Of a stretch of DNA of 20,489 bases, positions 13,761 to 20,489 are shown piece after piece. Under the pieces are notes generated by a model that did not search any database, had not been told where the DNA came from, and was given only the letters and a program-made list of their open reading frames with translations. Made by a program: the position numbers and the translations under genes. The first letter of the stretch is position 1. Every line of letters begins with the position of its first letter. Origin of the DNA: CAYVBN01 sp964538565 (lineage in GTDB: Bacteria > Pseudomonadota > Alphaproteobacteria > Rhizobiales > Xanthobacteraceae); the NCBI GenBank assembly GCA_964538565.1, contig CAZIGW010000252.1, forward strand, positions 1-20,489. The letters run 5' to 3'.

Positions 13761-14594
13761 ATGAATGCAAGCACCCTGCGGCATTGCGTGCTGGCTGTCG
13801 TCCTGGTCGCGGCGAGCAGCGCCTGCGCGGAGGACGCGTCCGGCTGGAGCGCGGATTCTCACGCGCGAGTGCGGCTGATTGCGGGCGACAAGCCTGCAGG
13901 CGGTTTTCTGCGCGCCGGCGTCGAACTCGAGCTCGACCCGGGATGGAAGACTTACTGGCGCTATCCGGGCGATTCCGGCGTTCCGCCGCGGTTCGACTTC
14001 GCGCAGTCGGAGAATGTCAAATCCGCGGCGGTTCTATGGCCTGCGCCCCACCGCTTCACGGACGAGAGCGGCAGCACGATCGGCTACAAGGAGCACGTGG
14101 TCTTTCCGCTGCACGTCACGCCGCGCGATCCTGCCAAGCCAGTCGTCCTGCGCCTCAAGATCGACTACGCGGTTTGCGAAAAATTGTGCATTCCGGCCCA
14201 GGGACGGGCGGAACTACGGCTCGAGGGCGGCCATTCGTCCCAGGAGCCCTCGCTCGCTGCGGCAGAAGCGCGCGTGCCGCGCCATGTCGCGCTCGGCGAG
14301 CCGGCGCCGCTCGCGATCAAGGCCGTGCGCCGCGAAGCGGGCCCCAAGCTGCCGCGTGTCGCCGTCGACGTCTCGGCGCCGGGTGATACCGCTGTCGATC
14401 TCTTCGCCGAGGGACCGACGCCCGAGTGGGCCCTGCCGCTGCCGGCGCCCGCCTCCGGCGGGCCGGCCGGTGTCCGGCGCTTCGCCTTCGACCTCGACGG
14501 AATTCCGCCCGGAGCCAGCGCTTCGGGCGCCATGCTGACACTCACCCTGGTGTCGCCGAAAGCCGCGATCGAGGTCACAACCCGTCTCGACTAA
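13761..14594 (+). CDS. Secreted stand-alone DsbD N-terminal-domain (DsbD-alpha-like) protein
   Basis: This 277-aa protein starts with a signal peptide (MNASTLRHCVLAVVLVAASS, probable cleavage after ACA at 23), so it should be periplasmic. The mature part resembles the immunoglobulin-like DsbD-alpha domain: LDPGWKTYWRYPGDSGVPP, STIGYKEHVVFPLHV and KIDYAVCEKLCIPA, with a Cys139-x3-Cys143 pair. In full DsbD the equivalent domain receives electrons from the membrane domain and passes them to DsbC or CcmG. Here the membrane and C-terminal thioredoxin domains are absent, so the electron source must be encoded elsewhere (for example a CcdA-like protein). A 1-Cys peroxiredoxin gene follows 217 bp downstream, in keeping with a thiol-redox role. 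The reading frame stays open for 62 codons beyond the stop. Confidence 0.85.
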   Translation: MNASTLRHCVLAVVLVAASSACAEDASGWSADSHARVRLIAGDKPAGGFLRAGVELELDPGWKTYWRYPGDSGVPPRFDFAQSENVKSAAVLWPAPHRFTDESGSTIGYKEHVVFPLHVTPRDPAKPVVLRLKIDYAVCEKLCIPAQGRAELRLEGGHSSQEPSLAAAEARVPRHVALGEPAPLAIKAVRREAGPKLPRVAVDVSAPGDTAVDLFAEGPTPEWALPLPAPASGGPAGVRRFAFDLDGIPPGASASGAMLTLTLVSPKAAIEVTTRLD

Positions 14595-14811
14595 TCCGGC
14601 CTGCACGCTACTCTAGCGCGCGACCGAACAGGGTGGCACGGGGCCACGGCGATCACGCGCACGGTCTTGCAGGCGCGCGACGGCCGGAATCCGGTGCACA
14701 GCCTGTCGATCGACAAGACACTTCCGTTCTCGGCGGGATTCCCGCCGGGCGCATCCGCAATGCAGATGAGCGTCACGTTTTAACCCCCGAACGAGTTGAG
14801 AGGATTGCATC

Positions 14812-15297
14812 ATGGCCATCAAGGTCGGCGACCGCCTGCCGGAAGCGAAGTTCAGAGTCATGACGACCGATGGACCGGGCTGGAAAACCACCGACGACGT
14901 GTTCAAGGGCAAGAAGGTCGTGCTCTTCGCGGTCCCGGGCGCGTTCACCCCTACCTGCCACAGGAATCATCTGCCGGGCTTCGTCCAGAACGCCGCCGCC
15001 ATCAAGGCCAAGGGCGTCGACACGATCGCGGTCACCGGCATCAACGACGTGTTCGTCATGGACGCGTGGATCAAGGCGAGCGGCGCCGAGGGCAAGGTCG
15101 AGTTCCTCGCCGACGGCAACGGCGACTTCGCCAAGGCCATCGACATGACGATCGACGGCTCCGGCAACGGGCTCGGCATCCGCTCCAAGCGCTACGCGAT
15201 GCTGGTCGAGGACGGCGTCGTGAAGGCGCTCAACGTCGAGGACATGCCGGGCAAGGCGGAAGTCTCCAGCGCGGAAAATCTGCTGAAGCAGTTGTGA
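14812..15297 (+). CDS. Prx5-type 1-Cys peroxiredoxin
   Basis: This 161-aa protein carries the Prx5 active-site loop VPGAFTPTCHRNHLPGF, with peroxidatic Cys49 and the conserved Pro42 and Thr46, plus the distal IRSKRYAMLVEDG block that contains the active-site arginine. Cys49 is the only cysteine, so it must be reduced by an external thiol (glutathione/glutaredoxin or thioredoxin) rather than by an internal resolving cysteine. It would reduce H2O2 and organic hydroperoxides in the cytoplasm. The start is supported by GAGAGGA about 8 nt before ATG 14812. The gene converges with rnhA; a TAGAGC-family repeat lies between the stop codons. Confidence 0.95.
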   Translation: MAIKVGDRLPEAKFRVMTTDGPGWKTTDDVFKGKKVVLFAVPGAFTPTCHRNHLPGFVQNAAAIKAKGVDTIAVTGINDVFVMDAWIKASGAEGKVEFLADGNGDFAKAIDMTIDGSGNGLGIRSKRYAMLVEDGVVKALNVEDMPGKAEVSSAENLLKQL

Positions 15298-15327
15298 TCG
15301 CTGTTCAGGCCGCGGCGCGGCCGCTCT

Positions 15328-15423
15328 GGAGCATTTTCCGGAAGCGAGCACCCGGCTCGCCGCGAACGTGCAACCAGAGTATCGCGAGCGTGTTCCGATT
15401 CCGCTGGAGCGGAACATGCTCTA
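15328..15423 (-). repeat. Intergenic palindromic repeat (TAGAGC family, copy 2)
   Basis: Read on the minus strand the element begins TAGAGCATGTTCCGCTCC, contains a 7-bp hairpin (TTCCGCT/AGCGGAA), continues through ACGCTCG and TTGCACGTTCGCGG, and ends GCTTCCGGAAAATGCTCC. The order and spacing of these blocks match copy 1 at 5003-5106 in the opposite strand orientation. It fills most of the gap between the peroxiredoxin and rnhA. Its first three bases are the rnhA stop codon. Confidence 0.75.
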
Positions 15424-15894
15424 ACGGACGCTGCCGCGCGCCTGCGCCAGTCCCTCGCGCGCAAGCTCGTCGGCCCGCTCGTTGCGATCGTGGCCCGAGT
15501 GTCCGCGAACCCAGTGCCAGTTGACGCGGTGATGCGCCAAGGCGGCGTCGAGGCGCTGCCACAGATCGACGTTCTTGACCGGCTTGCGATCGGCCGTCTT
15601 CCAGCCGTTGCGCTTCCAGCTCTTGATCCACTCGGTGATCCCGTGGCGCAGGTACTGGCTGTCGGTATGCAGGTCGACCGCGCACGGCCGCTTGAGCGCC
15701 TCGAGCGCGGCGATCGCCGCCATCAGCTCCATGCGATTGTTGGTGGTGTGGGGATCGCCGCCTTTCATCTCCTTGCGATGGCCGTCCCATTCGAGAATGA
15801 CGCCCCAACCGCCGGGACCGGGATTGCCCGAGCACGCGCCGTCGGTGTGAATGACGACATGCCGCTCGATCGATGGCGAACGCCCGCTCGTCAT
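15421..15894 (-). CDS. rnhA: Ribonuclease HI
   Basis: This 157-aa protein degrades the RNA strand of RNA-DNA hybrids (R-loops, primers). The four carboxylates of the active site are visible: Asp18 (IHTDGACSGNPGPGGWG), Glu56 (NNRMELMAAI), Asp78 (LHTDSQYL) and Asp142 (NERADELA), with the HSGHDRNE loop before the last. A longer frame beginning at 16164 adds about 90 residues that lie inside thrB and do not resemble RNase H, so ATG 15894 is chosen. Its A is also the last base of the thrB TGA stop (TGATG), implying translational coupling. The stop TAG is provided by the intergenic repeat. The length equals that of typical RNase HI. Confidence 0.97.
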   Translation of the reverse strand: MTSGRSPSIERHVVIHTDGACSGNPGPGGWGVILEWDGHRKEMKGGDPHTTNNRMELMAAIAALEALKRPCAVDLHTDSQYLRHGITEWIKSWKRNGWKTADRKPVKNVDLWQRLDAALAHHRVNWHWVRGHSGHDRNERADELAREGLAQARGSVR

Positions 15895-16856
15895 CACTCG
15901 ATCCCGTAGTCGCGCACGCCGGCGATCGACTGGTGGAAGCGGAGCTTGCGAAAATATTCGAGCGGGTCCTTCGGCTTCACCAGCGCGCCCGGCGGCACGT
16001 TCAGCCAGTCGACGAGACGCGTCAGCAGGAAGCGCATCGCCGCGCCGCGACAGAGCAGCGGAAGCGCGGCGCGCTCCCGCTCGGAGAGCGGACGCGTCCT
16101 CGCATAGGCCTGCAGCAGGCCGCGCCCCTTGGTGACGTTGTAGGAATGGTCGGCTTCGAAGCACCAGGCGTTGAGGCAGATGGCGACGTCGTACGCCAGC
16201 GTGTCGGTGCAGGCGAAATAGAAGTCGATGAGACCCGACAGCCGATCGCCGAGAAAGAACACGTTGTCGGGAAAGAGATCGGCGTGAATGACGCCCTGCG
16301 GCAGATCGCGCGGCCAGGCGCGTTCGAGATGCGCGAGTTCGTCCGCGATGGTCTTGACGAGCCCCGGCTGCAAGCTATCGGCGCGCGTGCGCGCGGCCTC
16401 GAACAAGGGCCGCCAGCCATCGACCGACAGCGCATTGACGCGTTTGCCCGGAAAGTCGGCGCCGGCCAGATGCAATTTCGCGAGCGCTTCGCCCACCCCC
16501 GCGCAATGCGCGACGCTTGGCCGCCGCAGCCACATGCCGTCCAGGAACGTCACGATCGCGGCCGGACGTCCGGCGAGCCGGCCGAGCGTCTCGCCGGCGC
16601 GGTTCTTCACCGGCTGCGGGCAATTGAGCCCGCGCGCGGCGAGGTGCTCCATCAGGCCGAGGAAGAAAGGGAGGTCGGCCGCCGCCACGCGTTTCTCGTA
16701 CAGCGTCAGGATGAAGGAGCCGCGCGTCGTGTGGAGCAGAAAATTGGAATTCTCGACGCCTTCGGCGATCCCCTTGTAGGCGAGCAGGCCGCCGAGATCG
16801 TAAGCAGCGAGAAACCGCTCGAGATCTTCCGCCAGCACGTCGGTATAGACGGCCAT
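15894..16856 (-). CDS. thrB: Homoserine kinase (APH-fold ThrB)
   Basis: This 320-aa protein has the aminoglycoside-phosphotransferase-like fold used for homoserine kinase in alphaproteobacteria and Pseudomonas rather than the GHMP-kinase ThrB of E. coli. The N-terminus MAVYTDVLAEDLERFLAAYD, the IAEGVENSNFLLHTTRG glycine-rich region, the catalytic loop VIHADLFPDNVFF (His191, Asp193, Asn198) and the metal-binding GLIDFYFAC (Asp211) are all present. It phosphorylates L-homoserine in threonine synthesis. ATG 16856 has GGGAG about 6 nt upstream; the frame upstream to 16955 adds Arg-rich residues not typical of the family. It lies between ispH (167 bp upstream) and rnhA (1-base overlap), an order that I recall as common in Rhizobiales. 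Confidence 0.95.
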   Translation of the reverse strand: MAVYTDVLAEDLERFLAAYDLGGLLAYKGIAEGVENSNFLLHTTRGSFILTLYEKRVAAADLPFFLGLMEHLAARGLNCPQPVKNRAGETLGRLAGRPAAIVTFLDGMWLRRPSVAHCAGVGEALAKLHLAGADFPGKRVNALSVDGWRPLFEAARTRADSLQPGLVKTIADELAHLERAWPRDLPQGVIHADLFPDNVFFLGDRLSGLIDFYFACTDTLAYDVAICLNAWCFEADHSYNVTKGRGLLQAYARTRPLSERERAALPLLCRGAAMRFLLTRLVDWLNVPPGALVKPKDPLEYFRKLRFHQSIAGVRDYGIE

Positions 16857-17023
16857 TCCGTTCTCCCTGGCCCCCTGCCCGGGCCGGCGCTCGCCGCCTG
16901 CTCGCCGCGCGACGCGGCGGCCAGCGCACGTGGTGCGTCCGGGGCAAGCGAGCAAATCGGCTGAGTTCGGTTCCCCCGCCCGGCGGCTATCGCGCGCCGA
17001 TGTGTCCCGTCAAGGAGAAAGCG

Positions 17024-18055
17024 CTATCCGGCGGCGGCTTCGTCGCGCAGCGGGCGCGGCAGCGGAAAGAAGACCCCCTCCTCGGCGCCGGTCACCGTCT
17101 CGATGTCGAGCTCGTAGCGCGCCGCGAACGCGGTGATGATTTCCTGGACCAGGACCTCCGGGGCCGAGGCGCCGGCCGTGATCCCCAGCCGTCCGACTTC
17201 GGCAAATCGCGCCCAATCGATCTCGCGCGCGCCCTGGAGCAGGACGGCATACGGGCATCCGGCGCGTTCGGCGACTTCCTTCAGGCGCTGCGAGTTGGAG
17301 GAATTGGGCGAGCCGACCACGATCAGCGCGTCGATCGTGGTGGCGATGCGTTTGACCACTTCCTGCCGGTTGGTGGTGGCGTAGCAGATGTCTTCCTTGT
17401 GCGGACCGACGATCGCCGGAAAGCGACGCTTGAGGACCGCCACGATCTCGGCGGTGTCGTCGATCGACAGCGTGGTCTGCGTGACGTAGGCGAGGCAGGT
17501 TTCGTCGCGCGGCACGAAGCTTTCCGCGTCCTCGATGGTCTGGATCAGGTGCATCGCGCCGGGCGGCAGTTGCCCCATGGTGCCGACCACCTCCGGATGT
17601 CCCGAATGTCCGATGAGCAGGATTTCCCGTCCGCGGCGGTGGTGAATCTCCGCCTCGCGGTGCACCTTGGTGACCAGCGGGCAGGTGGCGTCGACAGCGA
17701 AGAAATTTCGCCGCCGCCCCTCCTCGGGAACCGATTTCGGCACCCCGTGAGCGGAGAACACGACCGGCGCCCCGGTGTCCGGAATTTCTTCCAGCGTTTC
17801 CACGAACACCGCGCCCTTGGCGCGCAGGCTGTCGACCACGTAGCGGTTGTGAACGATCTCGTGCCGCACGTAGACGGGCGGGCCATAGAGGGCGAGCGCA
17901 CGCTCCACGGTCTCGATCGCCCGCACCACGCCGGCACAGAACCCGCGCGGCGAGCACAGAAGGACCTTGAGCGGAGGCTTGCCGGTCGGGGACTGCATCG
18001 CGGCGCTGGTCATCAGGATCACACAGGTATGCTTGCCTTCGAGGCGACCCGACAT
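17024..18055 (-). CDS. ispH: 4-hydroxy-3-methylbut-2-enyl diphosphate reductase
   Basis: IspH (LytB) is the last enzyme of the MEP isoprenoid pathway, converting HMBPP to IPP and DMAPP with a [4Fe-4S] cluster. With numbering from 18055, the three cluster cysteines are Cys40 (SPRGFCAG), Cys125 (DATCPLV) and Cys224 (ICYATTNRQ). The substrate residues His65 (RHEIVHN), His153 and Glu155 (GHPEV) and the TQTTLS and SPNSSNS blocks are also present. The start is uncertain: ATG 18055 gives 343 aa, but family N-termini are shorter, so ATG 18013 or 17998 may be the true start; none has a good Shine-Dalgarno. It is divergent from the DUF1013 gene and heads the ispH-thrB-rnhA series. Confidence 0.95.
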   Translation of the reverse strand: MSGRLEGKHTCVILMTSAAMQSPTGKPPLKVLLCSPRGFCAGVVRAIETVERALALYGPPVYVRHEIVHNRYVVDSLRAKGAVFVETLEEIPDTGAPVVFSAHGVPKSVPEEGRRRNFFAVDATCPLVTKVHREAEIHHRRGREILLIGHSGHPEVVGTMGQLPPGAMHLIQTIEDAESFVPRDETCLAYVTQTTLSIDDTAEIVAVLKRRFPAIVGPHKEDICYATTNRQEVVKRIATTIDALIVVGSPNSSNSQRLKEVAERAGCPYAVLLQGAREIDWARFAEVGRLGITAGASAPEVLVQEIITAFAARYELDIETVTGAEEGVFFPLPRPLRDEAAAG

Positions 18056-18125
18056 GGCCGCCAGAAGCGCGCGGTGTCAAGCCGCGGCGGCCGTTCCGGC
18101 CAATTTCCCGACGAAGCCGAAGGCA

Positions 18126-18157
18126 TTGCGCTCTGCCGCTCCGATTGCCTATATACT
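18126..18157 (+). promoter_or_regulatory. Candidate promoter of the DUF1013/TrcR gene
   Basis: TTGCGC (18126-18131) and the AT-rich block TATATACT (18150-18157) form a promoter-like pair, with an 18-bp spacer if TATATA (18150-18155) is the -10. The start point would be near 18163 and the leader about 68 nt. TATATACT stands out in otherwise GC-rich DNA. No TTAA or GANTC site was seen in this promoter. Confidence 0.45.
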
Positions 18158-18230
18158 ACCCACTTTCCACTCATCTTCGATGACGTGGTGCTTCGCCCGC
18201 TGGGCGGACGGAGCACAGAGGAGATTTACC

Positions 18231-18935
18231 ATGGCCACCCAGCCGCTGATGCCGAAGGCGACCGCCGTCTGGCTCGTCGAGAACACGGCGCTGTCTTTCG
18301 ACCAGATCGCCGACTTCTGCAAACTGCATCCGCTCGAGGTGAAGGCCATTGCGGACGGCGATGCCGCCCAGGGCATCAAGGGGCTCGATCCGATTCTCAC
18401 CGGCCAGCTCAGCCGCGAGGAGATCGAGCACGCCGAGGCCGACCCGAACGTGCGGCTCAAGCTGGCTGAACCGAAGGTGAGACTGCCGGAAGCGAAACGC
18501 AAGAAGGGACCGCGCTATACGCCGGTCTCCCGCCGTCAGGATCGGCCCAATGCGATCCTCTGGCTGGTGCGCAATCACCCGGAACTCCGGGAGAGCCAGA
18601 TCATGCGGCTCGTCGGCACGACGAAATCGACCATCCAGGCGATCCGCGAGCGGACCCACTGGAACGCCGCCAATCTGACCCCCATGGACCCGGTCACGCT
18701 CGGTCTGTGCTCGCAGATCGACCTCGATCTCGAGGTGCATCGCGCCGCCAAGGAAAAGCCGGCCGAGCCGGAACAGGGCGTCACCTTGTTGCCGGCCGAC
18801 GTCACCACCGGGCGCCCGCAGCCCGAGCCGGAAGCCGCCAAGAAGCCCGGCGAAGAACTCGACGTCGAGGCGGTGTTCGCCAAGCTCAAGCAGCTCGGCG
18901 GCAAGGGCAAGGAGTCCGATTCCGAGGGCGAGTGA
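18231..18935 (+). CDS. DUF1013 / TrcR-family cell-cycle transcriptional regulator
   Basis: This 234-aa protein starts at ATG 18231, supported by AGAGGAG about 8 nt upstream. It matches the alphaproteobacterial DUF1013 family, which recent annotations name TrcR (cell cycle transcriptional regulator); I rely on memory for that name. Two helix-turn-helix-like segments resemble each other: residues 12-43 (AVWLVENTALSFDQIADFCK, then VKAI) and 109-140 (ILWLVRNHPELRESQIMRLV, then IQAI). Both follow W-L-V-x-N, then Q-I, then V/I-x-A-I, suggesting an internal duplication. A basic linker (83-105) joins them; the C-terminal 70 residues are acidic, Pro/Glu/Lys-rich and probably disordered, apart from a short helix (VEAVFAKLKQLG). 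It probably binds DNA or chromatin proteins. It is a single gene, divergent from ispH. Confidence 0.85.
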   Translation: MATQPLMPKATAVWLVENTALSFDQIADFCKLHPLEVKAIADGDAAQGIKGLDPILTGQLSREEIEHAEADPNVRLKLAEPKVRLPEAKRKKGPRYTPVSRRQDRPNAILWLVRNHPELRESQIMRLVGTTKSTIQAIRERTHWNAANLTPMDPVTLGLCSQIDLDLEVHRAAKEKPAEPEQGVTLLPADVTTGRPQPEPEAAKKPGEELDVEAVFAKLKQLGGKGKESDSEGE

Positions 18936-19361
18936 CCGCGGCCGGCGTTCGCAGGCCCTGCGACATTGCGCGCCACCGGCCGTGGGCGGGTCATGACCAT
19001 CCTGTAATACCATGGAAAGGACATGGTAATAGGCCCGCTCTGCGCAGGCAGACCCCAGTTCAGCGAAGCCGGGCGCGGGTCGGACCCGAGCTATTGCGAT
19101 ACCTTCCGTAGCAGGACGCGGACGACTGACAGGCTTTCGTCTTCAAACAGGCCGGCCTGTTTCTGGTATTGAGCAGGACGCGTGAGGTCGATCCCCGCGT
19201 TCTCCTGACCAATACCGACGCCGCCCCGGTGGTGATTGCTGGCCCAGCGGAGCGGGTTTGACTGTCAGAGATCGTGTTTAATCCTTATAAGTCATTGATT
19301 TAACCGATTTTTTAACTTCAAGCCCGAGGATCTCTTCCTCGACGACACGAGCGAGGACGAG
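18936..19361. other. 426-bp intergenic region with palindromes, no gene recognised
   Basis: No convincing coding frame is visible. The region holds an inverted repeat TACCATG/CATGGTA with a 7-nt spacer (19008-19028), an 18-bp perfect palindrome AAACAGGCCGGCCTGTTT (19145-19162), and an AT-rich end (about 19257-19320) just before the chemoreceptor gene containing TTGACT at 19258, TTATAA at 19285 and two TTAA tetramers. The palindrome could be a weak terminator for the DUF1013 gene or an operator; no classical terminator with a T-run is present. The AT-rich end is the likely promoter zone of the next gene, although I could not fix a -35/-10 pair with good spacing. Confidence 0.6.
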
Positions 19362-20489
19362 ATGCGCAGACTCAACATGCGAATCGGGACGAAGCTCGCG
19401 ATGACCGCCGGCGTCAGCGTGACGCTCGTTCTGGCGATGATCGGCAACGAAGTGCGGGTGACCGCACTGACCGAGTCGATGGACGCGCAGGTCAAGGCCA
19501 GCCGAACGGTCCTGCAGGCCGTGCTCGAGATCGGCAACGACCAGCGTGGCGCCGACATTCAAAGCCGCAACATGCAGAACGCCGCCGGGCCGTCGGACGT
19601 GGACGAGGCGCTGCAGCGCCTGGAGGAATTCGAGGCCAACGGCAACGACCGGTTTGCGACCGCCCTCCAGGCCGCCAACGCCGAAGGCCGCGCCAATCTC
19701 GAAAAGGCCCGTGACCTGTTCAAGGCCTATATCGCGGCCGTGCGCGACTACGCCGCCGTGCAAAAGGAATATCTCGCGGCCCGCGATCTGCAGACCAAGC
19801 TCGACGTCGAATGGCCGACCAAGTTCGACCCGGTGCTCAACAGCCTGGCGGTCGCGGCGGCCGGCAACCGCGAGGAATTCACCCGCACGCTGGAGGAGGG
19901 CGACGCCGCGTTCAAGCAGGCCCGGCTCGTGTTCTGGTCCTACCTCGTGCACAAGAGCGCCGACCAATTGGCGCGCATGAACGAGTCCTTTGCCGAGGCG
20001 CAGCGCCTGTTCAAGGAGGCGCGCGGGATGACGCTCGACAAGCCGACCATCGCGGGCCTCGACACGCTGGTGAACTACGTGCCGGCCTACAAGGCCGCGA
20101 TCGATCGCACGCTCGCCGCGATCAAGCAGCGCGACGCGCTCATCCGCGACCGCGCCGATCCGGTCCGCCAGCAGGCGGACGAGCTCTTCGACATCGTCAA
20201 GATGACGGCGAGCGCCTGGGCAAGCGACCTCGAATCCTCCTCCAACGCCGAAAAGGCGCGCGCCCGGCACGTCACGTTCCTGCTCGGCTCCTTCGTCGTG
20301 CTGATGATGATCGGCTCTGCGGTGTTCTCGGCGCTCGGCGTCGGCCGGCCGATCCGCCGGATCGGGGAGGTTCTGCTGGCGCTGGCGCAGGGCGAGAAGG
20401 GAGTGGAGATCCCCTACGCCGGGCGCGGCGACGAGGTCGGCGACGCCGCCCGCGCGGCGCAGACCTTCAAGGACAACCTGTTACGCGTC
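19362..20489 (+). CDS. Methyl-accepting chemotaxis-like receptor with HAMP domain, 3' end outside the window
   Basis: The frame from ATG 19362 is open to the end of the window (376 codons) with no stop. A first membrane helix lies at about residues 8-28 (GTKLAMTAGVSVTLVLAMIG). A largely helical periplasmic region of about 270 residues follows, with Ala/Glu/Lys-rich long helices resembling a four-helix-bundle ligand domain. A second helix lies at about 304-326 (VTFLLGSFVVLMMIGSAVFS), then a HAMP start (GRPIRRIGEVLLALAQGEKG and GRGDEVGDAARAAQTFKDN). This is the layout of a chemoreceptor; the signalling domain would be beyond the edge, so a histidine kinase or cyclase output cannot be excluded. 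GAGGA lies about 5 nt before ATG 19362; ATG 19377 is an alternative start. No other chemotaxis gene is in the window. Confidence 0.8.
   Translation, partial: MRRLNMRIGTKLAMTAGVSVTLVLAMIGNEVRVTALTESMDAQVKASRTVLQAVLEIGNDQRGADIQSRNMQNAAGPSDVDEALQRLEEFEANGNDRFATALQAANAEGRANLEKARDLFKAYIAAVRDYAAVQKEYLAARDLQTKLDVEWPTKFDPVLNSLAVAAAGNREEFTRTLEEGDAAFKQARLVFWSYLVHKSADQLARMNESFAEAQRLFKEARGMTLDKPTIAGLDTLVNYVPAYKAAIDRTLAAIKQRDALIRDRADPVRQQADELFDIVKMTASAWASDLESSSNAEKARARHVTFLLGSFVVLMMIGSAVFSALGVGRPIRRIGEVLLALAQGEKGVEIPYAGRGDEVGDAARAAQTFKDNLLRV

Noticed and set aside
15895..16164. N-terminal extension of RNase HI
   Set aside because: It is in frame but lies wholly inside thrB; the extension has no RNase H similarity, and the TGATG overlap defines the normal start.
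19118..19260. Short open stretch reading like protein (QAFVFKQAGLFLVL...) before the chemoreceptor
   Set aside because: It is bounded by a stop just upstream and has no start codon or ribosome binding site; the 18-bp palindrome falls inside it. Treated as non-coding.

Overview
The window looks like GC-rich chromosomal DNA from an alphaproteobacterium, most likely Hyphomicrobiales (Rhizobiales; Bradyrhizobium, Rhodopseudomonas or Xanthobacteraceae-like). The basis is the set of alphaproteobacterial families present (RcdA/DUF1465, DUF1192, DUF1013/TrcR, a cysteine-free L31), a perfect CtrA box, and intergenic palindromes of the TAGAGC.../GCATGATCC... type typical of that order. No phage, transposase, CRISPR, rRNA or tRNA gene was seen. 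The species call is inference.

Layout. 1-5005 (+): the 3' part of a Sel1-repeat protein, efp, an inositol-monophosphatase-family gene, then a tight three-gene unit of a MotA/TolQ/ExbB-like protein, a MotB/OmpA-like protein and a GNAT acetyltransferase. 5137-6951 (-): an MsbA-type ABC exporter. 7242-7472 (+): rpmE. 7606-8728 (-): rcdA and a small DUF1192 gene, separated by about 400 bp that hold a candidate CtrA-driven small RNA with its own terminator. 8834-12803 (+): a PIG3-type quinone oxidoreductase and a 977-aa seven-TM/PAS/GGDEF/EAL c-di-GMP protein with a degenerate GGDEF site. 13034-13651 (-): YqgE/AlgH. 13761-15297 (+): a stand-alone DsbD N-terminal-domain protein and a 1-Cys Prx5 peroxiredoxin. 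15421-18055 (-): ispH, thrB and rnhA, the last two overlapping by one base. 18231-18935 (+): a DUF1013/TrcR regulator. 19362-end (+): the first 376 codons of a chemoreceptor-like protein with HAMP, cut by the window end.

How the genes fit together. Most of this is core housekeeping: translation (EF-P, L31), isoprenoid and threonine synthesis, RNase HI and redox defence. A cell-cycle theme runs through it: rcdA (adaptor for ClpXP degradation of CtrA), the CtrA box beside it, a c-di-GMP phosphodiesterase-type protein nearby, and a TrcR-family regulator.

The most notable signals beyond the genes are: (1) the CtrA-box/three-hairpin/terminator unit at 8281-8414, which looks like an unannotated sRNA with exposed anti-Shine-Dalgarno stretches; (2) two copies of one intergenic repeat whose terminal TAG is the stop codon of the neighbouring gene (GNAT and rnhA); (3) divergent promoters at 8746-8796 whose -35 boxes overlap, with a GANTC methylation site in one spacer; and (4) the orphan stator-like pair at 2508-4535.
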